NCBI GenBank assembly: GCA_024697185.1
Contig: JAILGB010000028.1
Location: 1-62,214, forward strand
Origin: Opitutales bacterium
GTDB lineage: Bacteria > Verrucomicrobiota > Verrucomicrobiia > Opitutales > UBA953
Reading direction: 5' to 3'
Length of the DNA stretch: 62,214 bases
Numbering within the stretch: the first letter of the stretch is position 1; the number at the start of each line of letters is the position of its first letter. The position numbers were made by a program, and so were the translations under genes. The notes below the pieces were generated by a model. The model searched no databases. It was not told where the DNA came from and saw nothing but the letters and a program-made list of their open reading frames with translations. Of the stretch, positions 27,121 through 36,420 are shown piece after piece.

Positions 27121-29367
27121 TCAAAACACCACAATCTCCGGCTGGGTCTCGGGTTGCGACGCCTCGGGAGTGATGACTTCGATGATCGGCGCAGTTTCTG
27201 CGGGAACGACATTTTCGACCTCATTTTCCGCCGGTTTGTCGCCAAACTGCAAGATCGCCGTCGCCGTCATCGCGACAACCGCACAGGCGATAGACTCGCC
27301 GCCGACAAATCCGGATGCCAAAGCAACTGAATATTCGTTTTCCGTCTTGGCGTGGAACTTGTGCCAGAGCCAAACGATAATCGCACCGAGTGCAAACGAT
27401 GCCGCGTTGTTAAATGCGCCCGGGAGGGTGAGGACGATGCCCAAACCGATTGCCGACGGCAAATAAGCGCGATATTTCGGCAAAAGTTTTTCGAGGCACG
27501 GCAATGCGACACCGATCATACCGCCGATCGCCATCGCCCAATAAACTGTCGTCGGGAGCGAAACGGAAGCGTCGTTCAAAAATTCCGCGACAGCCTTCCA
27601 CATACGCGCCGGAGGAGCCGGATACTGTTCGAGCGCCGCCGCCGAAGGCACGAGCAAACGCCACACGGGAACGACGATTACGGTGCCGATACAAATAGCT
27701 AACAACTGCGTGAAAAATTGGATCCGCGGTTTCATGCCGAGGAGATTGCCGAGCTTCATATCACTCATCAAATCTCCTGCGGATCCGCCGGCAGCCGCCG
27801 TGACGCCTCCGGTGATCAAATTGGTATCGACGTTCCCGCGAGCTCCGGGCATCACCGAATAGATCAATTGGGAAATTTTGCCCATTGCGCCGATCGGATT
27901 GGTGTCCGCCTCACCGCAGGAACGCGCACAAATCAAGCCGAACGCTCCGGCGAGGAAAATCGCCAACACTCCAAGATACCATTGCGTATTAAACGCAAAA
28001 TGCAAGGTGCAAATCAAACCGATCGCCGCCGGAATGATGCCGATAAAAAACCATTTCATCGGGACTTCGCAATCCGCCACGGGATCCTTTGCTGTCGCAG
28101 GTTCGGAGCCCTTGTTTTTTGAAAAAACGCCCGAGAACGCGCGATAAATCGTTTTCCACTGGAACGCCAGCGATGTGAAACTCGCCATCACCATAATCGC
28201 CGTTCCGCACCACAAAGACCAATAGACGACTTTAAAGCCACCAAAAGAGCCGTCGGGCTTGAGGGTGACCTCAATGTTGCGGAAAATGTCGGCGTTAGAA
28301 GCAACATGCAAAATGTCCATCTGAATCAACCAGGGGGCGATCACCCAATCGAGCAGACAGGCCGCGCCCAACATTGTCAAACAGACGCGCATACCGCAAA
28401 GCATGCCCGCGCCGACCATCAGGACGGAAATGTCAAAGGAAAGCCCCGGCAACGTCGCTTTCTCGGGGATGTTGACAGCCTCGCCCTTGTCCGTTTTTAA
28501 AACGGCAGCCGTTTCACTGTTTGTAATTCCCCAAATTTTGAGGGGATTCAAAAAGTCCGGCAAACCGATTTCGTCCGGCAAAAATGCCAGTTTATTGAAA
28601 AACGCGCCGACTTTTTCCTTGCCAATCTCGACAAATGCCCCGCCAAGCGTTCCCGCCTGTTTGATCAAGCCTAAAGCGGCTCCGAAACCGAGCGCGGACA
28701 ACAAAGTGTTGACTTTGCGCTTAGTCGTCTCGCTCCCGTCGCTTGCATAGAGCGAACGCAATGTTTCCGCCGAAGCGATCGAGCTCGGGAAACGCAGACG
28801 CTCCTGGTTGATGAGCGAACGTTTCAACGGAATCGCAATGCAGGTTCCCGTCAAAGCGGCAAAAAAGATCATCGGGACCATCTTATACCATTCGGTCACA
28901 TAAGAAGGGTCGTGGGCGAGATTTAAAAGCATCAGGGCGCCGAACGCCGAAACGACCGTATGTGTCGTCGTCATACCGATAACCGAAGCCACAGAAGAAG
29001 TCGCCGCGTTTTCCAAAACGCCCATCGGCTTGATGCGTCCCCGCGACAAAGAGCGCAGCGCGTTGAAGACGACGAAGGAAAGGATCACCGCCACGAGCGC
29101 GATCCCGAAACCCCAGCCGATCTTAAGCGATGTGTACATGCTCGACGCACAGGCCAAAATACCGATCAAACCGCCAAAAATAGCACCGCGAACCGTCAGC
29201 TGCGGCTCCTTGTCCGCACGATAGACATATTTGCGCCAATAGGCATCTCGCAAATCCGCCGGGATATTGTCCATCGCAAACAGAGAATTGTCTGTCGGCA
29301 AAGGAATGCCCTCTTCATCGAGCGGATGCCCCCGCCCGTCCGTTCTTTCAATTTTTTCTTCTGCCAT
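27121..29367 (-). CDS. OPT-family oligopeptide transporter
   Basis: Start ATG 29367 (MAEEKIERTD) gives 748 residues. After a 55-residue cytosolic head the sequence runs LTVRGAIFGGLIGILACASS, the characteristic first membrane segment of the prokaryotic OPT family, and continues through some 14-16 hydrophobic segments such as TLPGAFNNAASFALGAIIVW. The block ITGGVTAAAGGSAGDLMSDMKLG is typical of OPT/YSL members. It probably imports oligopeptides or metal chelates across the inner membrane by proton coupling. The last 30 residues are an acidic Pro/Glu tail. A TAAAAT hexamer lies 8 nt before the ATG, just downstream of the clpC terminator. Confidence 0.9.
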   Translation of the reverse strand: MAEEKIERTDGRGHPLDEEGIPLPTDNSLFAMDNIPADLRDAYWRKYVYRADKEPQLTVRGAIFGGLIGILACASSMYTSLKIGWGFGIALVAVILSFVVFNALRSLSRGRIKPMGVLENAATSSVASVIGMTTTHTVVSAFGALMLLNLAHDPSYVTEWYKMVPMIFFAALTGTCIAIPLKRSLINQERLRFPSSIASAETLRSLYASDGSETTKRKVNTLLSALGFGAALGLIKQAGTLGGAFVEIGKEKVGAFFNKLAFLPDEIGLPDFLNPLKIWGITNSETAAVLKTDKGEAVNIPEKATLPGLSFDISVLMVGAGMLCGMRVCLTMLGAACLLDWVIAPWLIQMDILHVASNADIFRNIEVTLKPDGSFGGFKVVYWSLWCGTAIMVMASFTSLAFQWKTIYRAFSGVFSKNKGSEPATAKDPVADCEVPMKWFFIGIIPAAIGLICTLHFAFNTQWYLGVLAIFLAGAFGLICARSCGEADTNPIGAMGKISQLIYSVMPGARGNVDTNLITGGVTAAAGGSAGDLMSDMKLGNLLGMKPRIQFFTQLLAICIGTVIVVPVWRLLVPSAAALEQYPAPPARMWKAVAEFLNDASVSLPTTVYWAMAIGGMIGVALPCLEKLLPKYRAYLPSAIGLGIVLTLPGAFNNAASFALGAIIVWLWHKFHAKTENEYSVALASGFVGGESIACAVVAMTATAILQFGDKPAENEVENVVPAETAPIIEVITPEASQPETQPEIVVF

Positions 29368-29375
29368 AACTGTTG

Positions 29376-29381
29376 ATTTTA
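29376..29381 (-). promoter_or_regulatory. Candidate -10 element of the OPT transporter gene
   Basis: TAAAAT on the minus strand ends 8 nt before the ATG at 29367; no convincing -35 because the clpC terminator hairpin occupies that region. Confidence 0.35.
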
Positions 29382-29383
29382 GC

Positions 29384-29425
29384 AAAAATAAAGTTCCCGT
29401 GCGATTTTTTATTTCACACGGGAAC
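29384..29425 (-). terminator. clpC terminator built from an inverted uptake-like pair
   Basis: GTTCCCGTG (29393-29401) and CACGGGAAC (29417-29425) form a 9-bp stem with a 15-nt loop, followed on the minus strand by TTTATTTTT. The arms are the GGGAAC word with one flanking base changed. Confidence 0.8.
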
Positions 29426-29448
29426 AAATATTTTCAAGCGATCAAAAC

Positions 29449-32088
29449 CTACTCGTTTGAAACGATAAGCTTGTTGGGACGACCCGACTTCTTCTTCGAC
29501 TCTTCGCTTTTGTAGTTGCCTTGAAAAACCAAAGCGTTTTCACGCACATCCACCAAAATCTCGCCCTCGAGCCGCTTGTCCGAATTGCGCAGAATCTCCT
29601 CGCTCAACGGATCCTCAAGATAGCGCTCGACAGCCCGGCGCAACGGTCTTGCACCGTATTTTTCGTCATAGCCGACCTCCACCAAAAAGTCATAGGCGGC
29701 CTTTGTCAGATTAAGGGTGATTCCGCGAGACTCCAGGCGCTTTCCCAATTTTTCGACCTCGATTTTGATGACCGAGCCCAAGTCAGACTTGCTCAGTTGG
29801 CGGAAAAAGATATAATCCGTCAAACGGTTCAGGAATTCGGGCTTGAAAACACGTTTCATCTCTTCCGAAATCTTCGCTTTTGCTCCTTCATAATCCGCCG
29901 CGGTCCCCACATCGCCGAATCCCATACGGGAATTGCGCTGCAAGGCTTCCGCTCCGACATTAGACGTCATAATGACAACGGTATTGCGAAAATCGACCTT
30001 TCGCCCGAGAGAATCGGAAAGTTTCCCTTCTTCGAGCACTTGCAGGAGCAGCTGGATTGCGTCCGGGTGTGCCTTTTCGATTTCGTCAAAAAGCACTACG
30101 GAATAAGGTTTGCGGCGCACCGCCTCCGTCAATCTGCCGCCTTCTTCGTAGCCGATATATCCCGGCGCCGATCCGATCAGGCGCGAGACATTGATTTTCT
30201 CCATATATTCGGACATGTCGATTTGGATCAAAGAGTCGCTTGTCCCGAAAAGCTCTTCCGCCAAGGTTTTTGCCAAAAGCGTCTTGCCGACGCCTGTCGG
30301 TCCCAAAAAGAGGAACGAACCGATCGGACGGCGGGGATCTTTCAAATTGGCACGGGAACGGCGAAGGGCGCGCGCAATTGCGGAACACGCCTCATTTTGC
30401 GCCACAACCGATTTGTGAAGACGCTCTTCAAGTCCCAGCAGACGCTTCGCATCGCTCTGGCTCATCCGCGAGACCGGAACCTTGGCGATTTCGGAGACGA
30501 CCTCCAAAATCCGATCGACATCGATCGTTCCCGCCTTCTTCTCCTGGCGTTCCCGCCAATGGTTCAGCAAATTCTCCAAAGCCTCCTTTTGTTTGTCGCG
30601 CATATTCCTGAAATCGCGGGCGCGCTCCAAATCCCCGTTCTCGACAGCCGCCTTTCGAGACTTGTCAAATTTTTCAATATCCTGCTCAAGCTCGATAAAT
30701 TTTTTAGGTTTTTCAAAGCGCGACAAACGTGCTCTCGCTCCCGCCTGATCGATAATGTCAATCGCCTTGTCCGGGAGATTGCGATCCGGGATATAACGCT
30801 GCGAATAACGCACCGCCGCCTCGAGCGCCTCAGGCAAATAAACGCAAGAATGGAAGGATTCGTATCTGCCGGAAACGCCCTTCAAAATATTGATCGCCTC
30901 CTCTTCATTGGGAGGATCGATCGTGATACTTTGGAAACGCCGTTCCAACGCCGCGTCTTTTTCTATAAATTTGCGATATTCGTTCAAGGTCGTCGCCCCG
31001 ATGCATTGGAAATCGCCCCGCGAGAGCGCCGGCTTTAAAATGTTCGCCGCATCGCCGGGCGAGCCTTCACTTTTGCCGGCGCCGACAATCGTATGAATCT
31101 CATCGATAAACAAAATAATGTTCTTTGCCGCTTGGATTTCCTCAATCAATGCCTTGATGCGCGCTTCAAACTGTCCCCGATATTGCGTTCCCGCAAGCAT
31201 GTCGTTGATCGCCAGCGAAATCACGCGCTTGCCCTGCAAAATTTCGGGAACGCGTTTTTCGGCAATCGCCTGCGCCAATCCTTCGACAACGGCGGTTTTC
31301 CCGACGCCGGCCTCTCCCAAAAGCACCGGATTGCTTTTGCGACGACGACAAAGCACCTCAATCACTTGACGTACTTCGTCGTCCCGACCGATCAACGGGT
31401 CAAAACGCCCTTCTGTCGCCTCCTTCGTCAAATCCGTACAAAACGCCTTAACGGCAGAATTCACACGCCTCTCTCTTCGCTCGCGAGGGTCTTCGGGAAA
31501 ATCTTCCTCTTCATTGGGAGGATTGTCGTCCTCCCTGTCTTTTTTTTCTTTTTTGGGCGGCTCCATGCGTGAGCCGAAAATTGACCGGAGCAGACGCTCC
31601 GCCTCATCGATTTCGCGCCCGTCGATTTTGGGGTGCTTTTCGCTCTTCCGCTTCTTTTTGTCGATATGCAAAATCTGCTCGACATGCTCTCGAAGATCGT
31701 TGTAGGAAATTTTTTCCTCCAACAACCTCAACGCCACAAACGCCAGCAACAGGTGTTCTGTTCCGACATAGCTGTGCTCCATGTGCTTCGCGATTTTTTC
31801 AGCCTCGACAAAGACGCTTTCCACCGCGATTGTAAAATCGGGATCTTCTCCAGGCGGAGTTTTGTCAACATTGTCCTTCTTAAGTTTTTCGACAATCTCC
31901 GCCTGCAAATCTCCCGCATGAAGCCCCATGCGCACCAACGCCTCATAGGCGACTCCTTCTTCAAGCCGAAAAAGTCCCAACAGCAAATGCTCGACACAAA
32001 TAACACGGGCGCCGAACTCAACGGACGCACGTTTTGCAAATTCGACAACGCGCCTCGCGCGCGGACTGAAATTTTCTGGAATGTTCAT
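29449..32088 (-). CDS. clpC: ATP-dependent Clp protease ATPase subunit ClpC
   Basis: An 879-residue Hsp100 protein. It begins with two Clp_N repeats (residues 1-150, [20 protein letters not shown] and [17 protein letters not shown]), then a charged linker of K/E/D/P (about 150-210). AAA domain 1 has [10 protein letters not shown] (Walker A) and [10 protein letters not shown] (Walker B). A coiled region with a UVR-like [17 protein letters not shown] marks the ClpC subtype. AAA domain 2 has [12 protein letters not shown] and [12 protein letters not shown], followed by the C-terminal D2-small domain. It unfolds substrates for ClpP, which is not in the window. The clear UVR segment and Clp_N repeats distinguish it from ClpA and ClpB. 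The C-terminal tail [14 protein letters not shown] is basic. Confidence 0.95.
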   Translation of the reverse strand: MNIPENFSPRARRVVEFAKRASVEFGARVICVEHLLLGLFRLEEGVAYEALVRMGLHAGDLQAEIVEKLKKDNVDKTPPGEDPDFTIAVESVFVEAEKIAKHMEHSYVGTEHLLLAFVALRLLEEKISYNDLREHVEQILHIDKKKRKSEKHPKIDGREIDEAERLLRSIFGSRMEPPKKEKKDREDDNPPNEEEDFPEDPRERRERRVNSAVKAFCTDLTKEATEGRFDPLIGRDDEVRQVIEVLCRRRKSNPVLLGEAGVGKTAVVEGLAQAIAEKRVPEILQGKRVISLAINDMLAGTQYRGQFEARIKALIEEIQAAKNIILFIDEIHTIVGAGKSEGSPGDAANILKPALSRGDFQCIGATTLNEYRKFIEKDAALERRFQSITIDPPNEEEAINILKGVSGRYESFHSCVYLPEALEAAVRYSQRYIPDRNLPDKAIDIIDQAGARARLSRFEKPKKFIELEQDIEKFDKSRKAAVENGDLERARDFRNMRDKQKEALENLLNHWRERQEKKAGTIDVDRILEVVSEIAKVPVSRMSQSDAKRLLGLEERLHKSVVAQNEACSAIARALRRSRANLKDPRRPIGSFLFLGPTGVGKTLLAKTLAEELFGTSDSLIQIDMSEYMEKINVSRLIGSAPGYIGYEEGGRLTEAVRRKPYSVVLFDEIEKAHPDAIQLLLQVLEEGKLSDSLGRKVDFRNTVVIMTSNVGAEALQRNSRMGFGDVGTAADYEGAKAKISEEMKRVFKPEFLNRLTDYIFFRQLSKSDLGSVIKIEVEKLGKRLESRGITLNLTKAAYDFLVEVGYDEKYGARPLRRAVERYLEDPLSEEILRNSDKRLEGEILVDVRENALVFQGNYKSEESKKKSGRPNKLIVSNE

Positions 32089-32094
32089 ACTTTA

Positions 32095-32100
32095 CTTATA
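32095..32100 (-). promoter_or_regulatory. Candidate -10 element of clpC
   Basis: TATAAG on the minus strand ends 6 nt before the clpC ATG at 32088, again leaving no room for a Shine-Dalgarno-bearing leader. No strong -35. Confidence 0.4.
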
Positions 32101-32170
32101 CGATTCTTGACGACACTCTGTTTTCACTACACGACAATGTAGCATTTTCCGTGCCAAACGTTCCCGCAAT

Positions 32171-32698
32171 CTACGCAAAATACTGCGCTACGGACGCATA
32201 TAAAACATAAATGAAGAATCCTGAAATGACAATTATTTTAAAAAGGAATGTCAATGCGCCGCCGACAAACGCGCCCCAGGCGATTTTTCCGCTTTTTTTG
32301 GAATCCTTCCCGCCGAACCATTCAAAAACAAAGGCGCCGATTGCGGGGCCGACCAAAACCCCGACCAACAATCCCAAAAAAAACCCGAAGGGCGCAAAAA
32401 TGATCGGTCCCGACAAGGCTCCGACAAACGCGCCGAGCGCGCCGAGCCAGGTCCCGCCAAATTTTTTCGCACCCCAGCTCGCCGCCAAATAATCCAAAAC
32501 AAACGCCGACAACGCCAAGACACCACAAACGCCGACGCCCGCCCACGACAAAACCGGACTGTCAACTTGGGTGCAAACGAGATAAATCGGCATGCCCAGC
32601 CAGGCGACAAGCGAACCCGGCAAGCCGGGAACAAAAACAAAAATAAAACCCAGCAACAAAAAAACAAAAACAAGAAACAGCAATACGATTTCCAACAT
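32171..32698 (-). CDS. DUF456 membrane protein
   Basis: A 175-residue protein made of five or six hydrophobic segments with glycine-rich turns: LGFIFVFVPGLPGSLVAWLG near the start, then KKFGGTWLGALGAFVGALSG, and FFLGLLVGVLVGPAIGAFVF. These short Gly zippers and the PGLPG motif are typical of the DUF456 family, whose function is unknown. It resides in the inner membrane. The ATG at 32698 follows the last base of the psd stop codon by one nucleotide, so the two are translated together. Confidence 0.85.
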   Translation of the reverse strand: MLEIVLLFLVFVFLLLGFIFVFVPGLPGSLVAWLGMPIYLVCTQVDSPVLSWAGVGVCGVLALSAFVLDYLAASWGAKKFGGTWLGALGAFVGALSGPIIFAPFGFFLGLLVGVLVGPAIGAFVFEWFGGKDSKKSGKIAWGAFVGGALTFLFKIIVISGFFIYVLYASVAQYFA

Positions 32699-32699
32699 T

Positions 32700-33680
32700 T
32701 TATTGTCCACTCCCCAAAATCTCGCCCATGAGCGCGTAAGTCTCCAGACCGCGCTTTGTCGCTCCCGTCAGGTCATCGCAAAAACGAATCCTGCCTTTTT
32801 CAAAAAATGTCGCGACAAACGAACCTCCAAAACGGAAATAGCCCAATTCCTCCCCCTTTGCAAGCGGCATTCCCGGCTTCGCCGTCAGACAAATCGTCCC
32901 CACATTGGTCGCGCCGACGATGACTTGCGTCACTTTGCCGAATTCCGGCGAGTCGATCTCGACCACAATCCGCTTGTTTTCCCAAAGATACGCCAGATTT
33001 TGCGAAAGGGCGATAGGATTGACCGAATAAAGCATCCCGTTGATCAGGCGCGGCTCGGAAATCAGCGTTCCCGCGACCGGCAAATGAAAACGATGGTAAT
33101 CCGTCGGACAAAGGCGGGAACACAAAAGAGAGCCCTGCTCGTAACGCTTCGCCAACGTTTCGTCACCCAAAAAAGTTTTTAAATCAAACTGCTGCCCCTT
33201 GGCAAAAATCTGCGTCGTCGCCGACAGGTTCTCAAATGCGAAATGACGTCCGTCAGCAGGAAGGCATGCCACGGCGTTCCCGGCAGCAACCGGTCGGGCG
33301 TTCGCTTTCAGTTTTCTCGAAAAAAAATCGTTGAAGGATTTGAAATTTTCCGGCGCCGTCTCAAACGTTTCAGCGTCAATTCCGTATTTTTCAATAAACG
33401 GCAAAATCCGTTCCCGCGACGAAGGACGGCTCATTTCCCAACCGTAAATTTTTGAAAAAATCGAACGGCGCACCAGGGCCCAAAGCGTTATCTTGCCCAA
33501 ATGCGTCTCATAAACCCAGCGCAAAGGACCTTCCCCGAAAATAGCTTCCTCTTCGACCGTTCCCGTCGCGCGATTAAAAAATTCGACTTTCATTGTGGAT
33601 GGATTTTGAAAAAATATTGAAAAAATAAGCGTTCCCGCGGCGATTAAAAGCGTTCCCGCAAAAACAAGTGCGCGGCGCAT
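32700..33680 (-). CDS. psd: Phosphatidylserine decarboxylase, with N-terminal membrane anchor
   Basis: The 326-residue product contains the Psd core: FNDFFSRKLK, CPTDYHRFHLPVAGTL (His region), NERI-like TQVIVGATNVGTI and the processing site FRFGGSF, where self-cleavage before Ser makes the pyruvoyl group (family consensus G-G/S-S-T; here GGSF). It makes phosphatidylethanolamine. Two starts are possible. ATG 33680 overlaps the lptB stop as TAATG and adds a hydrophobic helix (ALVFAGTLLIAAGTLIFSIF); ATG 33593 gives the bare enzyme. I prefer 33680 because of the stop/start overlap and the anchor. Both AGT tripeptides of that anchor are encoded by GCGGGAACG words. Confidence 0.88.
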   Translation of the reverse strand: MRRALVFAGTLLIAAGTLIFSIFFQNPSTMKVEFFNRATGTVEEEAIFGEGPLRWVYETHLGKITLWALVRRSIFSKIYGWEMSRPSSRERILPFIEKYGIDAETFETAPENFKSFNDFFSRKLKANARPVAAGNAVACLPADGRHFAFENLSATTQIFAKGQQFDLKTFLGDETLAKRYEQGSLLCSRLCPTDYHRFHLPVAGTLISEPRLINGMLYSVNPIALSQNLAYLWENKRIVVEIDSPEFGKVTQVIVGATNVGTICLTAKPGMPLAKGEELGYFRFGGSFVATFFEKGRIRFCDDLTGATKRGLETYALMGEILGSGQ

Positions 33681-34450
33681 TACATTTTAAAGCCTTCGCC
33701 GAGATAAAATTTGCGCGCGTTTTCATCCGTGAGAATTTTATCGGCAGGTCCCTCCACCAAAACAGTCCCCTGGTGAATCAAATAGGCGCGATCGACGATC
33801 GAAAGCGTTTCGCGCACATTGTGATCGGTGATCAAAACGCCGATGCCTTTATGCTTCAGGTCGATAACAATTTTTTGAACATCCGCGACCGAAAGCGGAT
33901 CCACGCCCGAAAAAGGTTCGTCAAGCAACATGAAGCGCGGTTTTGTCGCCAACGCCCGCGCGATTTCCAAACGGCGACGCTCGCCGCCCGAAAGAGTGTA
34001 GGCGGGCTGTTTCGCCAAACGCATCAAGCCCAAATCGTCCAACTGCTGACGGCAATAGTCGCGCATTTGAGAACGCGGCATATTCATCGTTTCGATGACA
34101 CCCATCACATTGTCCCAAACGGAGAGTTTTCTAAAAATCGACGCATCCTGCGGCAAATAGCCGATCCCGCAACGCGCGCGCTGCCACATCGGCATCAAGG
34201 TGACATCCCTGCCATCGAGCAAAACTTTTCCGCGCGTCGAAGGAATCAAACCCACCACCATATAAAACGTCGTCGTCTTGCCGGCGCCGTTAGGCCCCAA
34301 AAGCCCGACGACCTCCCCGGCGGAAACCGACAAGGAAACATCGTGAACGACTTCACGTTTTCCATAAACCTTGGCCAACGCGCGCGTTTCAATCCGCCCG
34401 ACAGGCTCCGTATCGGTGTTCAAATTTTGAGAAGGGGTCGTTTCCACCAT
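33680..34450 (-). CDS. lptB: LPS export ABC transporter ATPase LptB
   Basis: A 256-residue ABC ATPase with Walker A GPNGAGKTTTFYMVVGLI, Q-loop IGYLPQDASIFRKLSVWDN, signature LSGGERRRLEIARAL, Walker B FMLLDEPFSGVDPLS and switch His in ITDHNVRET. The Q-D-A-S-I-F-R-K-L and F-S-G-V-D-P forms are specific to LptB. It powers LPS extraction from the inner membrane with LptFGC, which are not in the window. The first 20 residues before RIETRAL are an extension without known function. The gene sits 54 bp after the unknown 516-residue protein and overlaps psd, in an envelope-related run that begins at rseP. Confidence 0.95.
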   Translation of the reverse strand: MVETTPSQNLNTDTEPVGRIETRALAKVYGKREVVHDVSLSVSAGEVVGLLGPNGAGKTTTFYMVVGLIPSTRGKVLLDGRDVTLMPMWQRARCGIGYLPQDASIFRKLSVWDNVMGVIETMNMPRSQMRDYCRQQLDDLGLMRLAKQPAYTLSGGERRRLEIARALATKPRFMLLDEPFSGVDPLSVADVQKIVIDLKHKGIGVLITDHNVRETLSIVDRAYLIHQGTVLVEGPADKILTDENARKFYLGEGFKM

Positions 34451-34504
34451 GTTTTTATTATAAAGTCGGGCGAGCGTTCTTAAAAGTTTAAAGTTGCCCG
34501 CAAA

Positions 34505-36055
34505 TCATTCCTGCCAGGACGGCGGGAACGCGAAACCCTCCGCCGTCACAACCCGGGAAACGCCCAGCATCACAAAAAGCTCCTTCACGGGAACGCTCGG
34601 CAAAAACCAATATTGGTAAACGCCCGGACGCACGATCACCACACTCTCGGGAACGAGAATCTCATTGCCGTCGCTGCGAACATTGGCGGGAACGAAAAAA
34701 AGTTCCGGCGCATCTTCTTTTGACAACGACGGCAAGTCCGCCACCTCCAAAACCAGCGCCGGAGGAGCGCCTTTTAAAATCCTAAAATAATTTTCGTCAA
34801 AAAACGCGCGAACCCGACAAGTGCGCCCCGCATAGGAAATCCGTTGGTTGGAGCCCTTGCCCAACTTTATCTTCTGCTCCGCCAGAATCTCTTTTTGCCC
34901 AAAACCGCGCACTTTGACCAAACGGGCATAAACCGCCCACATGTCGTCTTCCCGCGGGAAAATCGTCTTAGCGATCGGCACCGTCAGCTCGTTCCCGTCA
35001 AGACTGCCAAAACTTTCATTTTCCAAAAAACGGACATTGCTGTGAAAACGATCCGGCGCCGTCAGGCAGACTTGCTGCGGATCCGTCGGCGCGAACAAGC
35101 GGACATCCGCGGGAACGGCATCCGACCACAACGCCGCCTCCAAAGTTTTTTTAGAGCCGAGCGCAAAATTCTCCAATTGCCAATGATAAAAATTTTCCGT
35201 TCCCGCGAGAGCGATTTTCATCGTTCCGAACTTTTCACTCTCTTCCCGAAGCGTCGAGAAAGTCCTCAAATCATGCGGGAACGATAGCGCGGTCACCGTT
35301 GCCGTCAATGCGGGAACGGGCAAAGCCTCGATCTGTTCGCGCTCCTCATCCGTCAAACGCTTGTTCCCGTAGGATTCCGCAGGAATATCAAAACTTTGCG
35401 AGATAAAACGGCATTCGAACTCTCCGAGGCGTTCCCAGTCGGTATCTTTTTTTGACTCGATGCGCAAAAGCCAGTTTTCAAAAAAATCCTCATTGAACCC
35501 GTCGTTCCAAACGGGACGGACCGGCAGCGGGATCGCCGCAATCGCATCGCCCGTCTTGGCATGAAAAACCGTAAAACTGTCCGGATCGAGCTGAACGGCA
35601 AAACGCGTGCGGGGATCCACGACCGAAAAAACAAATTTCTCCCCTTCGAAAAAAAACTTGCCACCGCTATAATAACCCGCATCTTTTGCAGCATCCGTTC
35701 TCCCGCGGGCGTAAATCCAGACAAACGGCACATTGCGGCTCTCATTCGCGCGGGCGATATCGCCAAAATAATAATCGGCAAAGCGTTCCCGCGCCTCCAA
35801 ACTGCCGCTTTTGAAGCCCAAACCCATTTTTTGGAGAGTTTTCAAAAAGTTCGCTCCCGCAAAACTTTCGAGCACGGCGCCATCCTGCTCAATGCCCAAA
35901 ACGCTGAAAACAACCTCCTCCGTCTCGCATTCGCAACGGAAACGGTCACTCCACATCAGCGTTCCCGCGACAATCAAAACCAAAACTGTCGCGACCGCAG
36001 ACAAACGGAGCAGCCACGACGGCCTTTTGGGCAAATCATCAACAGTCAGGGACAT
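34505..36055 (-). CDS. Membrane-anchored protein of unknown function
   Basis: A 516-residue protein with a short cytosolic head, one transmembrane helix (WLLRLSAVATVLVLIVAGTL, about residues 14-33) and a large extracytoplasmic part. The first outer residues hold a C-E-C pair (FRCECETEE). The rest is beta-rich with no recognised motif. The ATG at 36055 overlaps the stop of the C-GCAxxG-C-C gene as TAATG. It is unusually dense in the GGGAACG word, about twelve copies in 1.55 kb, in both orientations, including AGT, VPA, FP and RER frames; this fits a weakly constrained sequence. Position between rseP and lptB suggests an envelope role; no function is claimed. Confidence 0.75.
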   Translation of the reverse strand: MSLTVDDLPKRPSWLLRLSAVATVLVLIVAGTLMWSDRFRCECETEEVVFSVLGIEQDGAVLESFAGANFLKTLQKMGLGFKSGSLEARERFADYYFGDIARANESRNVPFVWIYARGRTDAAKDAGYYSGGKFFFEGEKFVFSVVDPRTRFAVQLDPDSFTVFHAKTGDAIAAIPLPVRPVWNDGFNEDFFENWLLRIESKKDTDWERLGEFECRFISQSFDIPAESYGNKRLTDEEREQIEALPVPALTATVTALSFPHDLRTFSTLREESEKFGTMKIALAGTENFYHWQLENFALGSKKTLEAALWSDAVPADVRLFAPTDPQQVCLTAPDRFHSNVRFLENESFGSLDGNELTVPIAKTIFPREDDMWAVYARLVKVRGFGQKEILAEQKIKLGKGSNQRISYAGRTCRVRAFFDENYFRILKGAPPALVLEVADLPSLSKEDAPELFFVPANVRSDGNEILVPESVVIVRPGVYQYWFLPSVPVKELFVMLGVSRVVTAEGFAFPPSWQE

Positions 36056-36381
36056 TATTTGAGAGATTCACAAATATCAACTGCCGTAGCGACGCACTGC
36101 GTGCAGGGAACTTTGTGGACACGCTTCAATTCTTGGCAATAGACGGAACCGTTTCTTGACTTGAACGCCTCCAAGGCGCTTTCCGCCTTTTCCGTTCCCG
36201 CCAGAAGCGACAGCGCATACGCCGCACCGCACATCCCTTCGGGAGCTTTGCCGACACCATTGTTCGCCAAGGCTTCCAAAAGATCCTCACGGCTCAAACC
36301 GTAGGCGACCGACTGCGCACAATTCAAACGATGCGGCGGCTGGCGAAACACTGACAATGCTCTCTCTTTTGCCGTTTCCAT
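36055..36381 (-). CDS. C-GCAxxG-C-C family protein
   Basis: A 108-residue protein with an N-terminal NCAQSVAYGL, a central PEGMCGAAYALSLL and C-terminal YCQEL and PCTQCV cysteines. This matches the pattern of the C_GCAxxG_C_C (redox-active, possibly iron-binding) family, with MCGA in place of the usual VCGA/GCGA. Its function is not established in the family. The gene begins the sub-run leading to lptB, psd and DUF456, and a perfect TATAAT lies 7 nt before its ATG. Confidence 0.75.
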   Translation of the reverse strand: METAKERALSVFRQPPHRLNCAQSVAYGLSREDLLEALANNGVGKAPEGMCGAAYALSLLAGTEKAESALEAFKSRNGSVYCQELKRVHKVPCTQCVATAVDICESLK

Positions 36382-36388
36382 ATTCTTG

Positions 36389-36394
36389 ATTATA
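36389..36394 (-). promoter_or_regulatory. Candidate -10 element, leaderless type
   Basis: TATAAT on the minus strand ends exactly 7 nt before the ATG at 36381. A weak TTCATT lies 17 nt further upstream. Confidence 0.5.
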
Positions 36395-36420
36395 TTAAAG
36401 TCGTTCTTGAAAATGAATTA

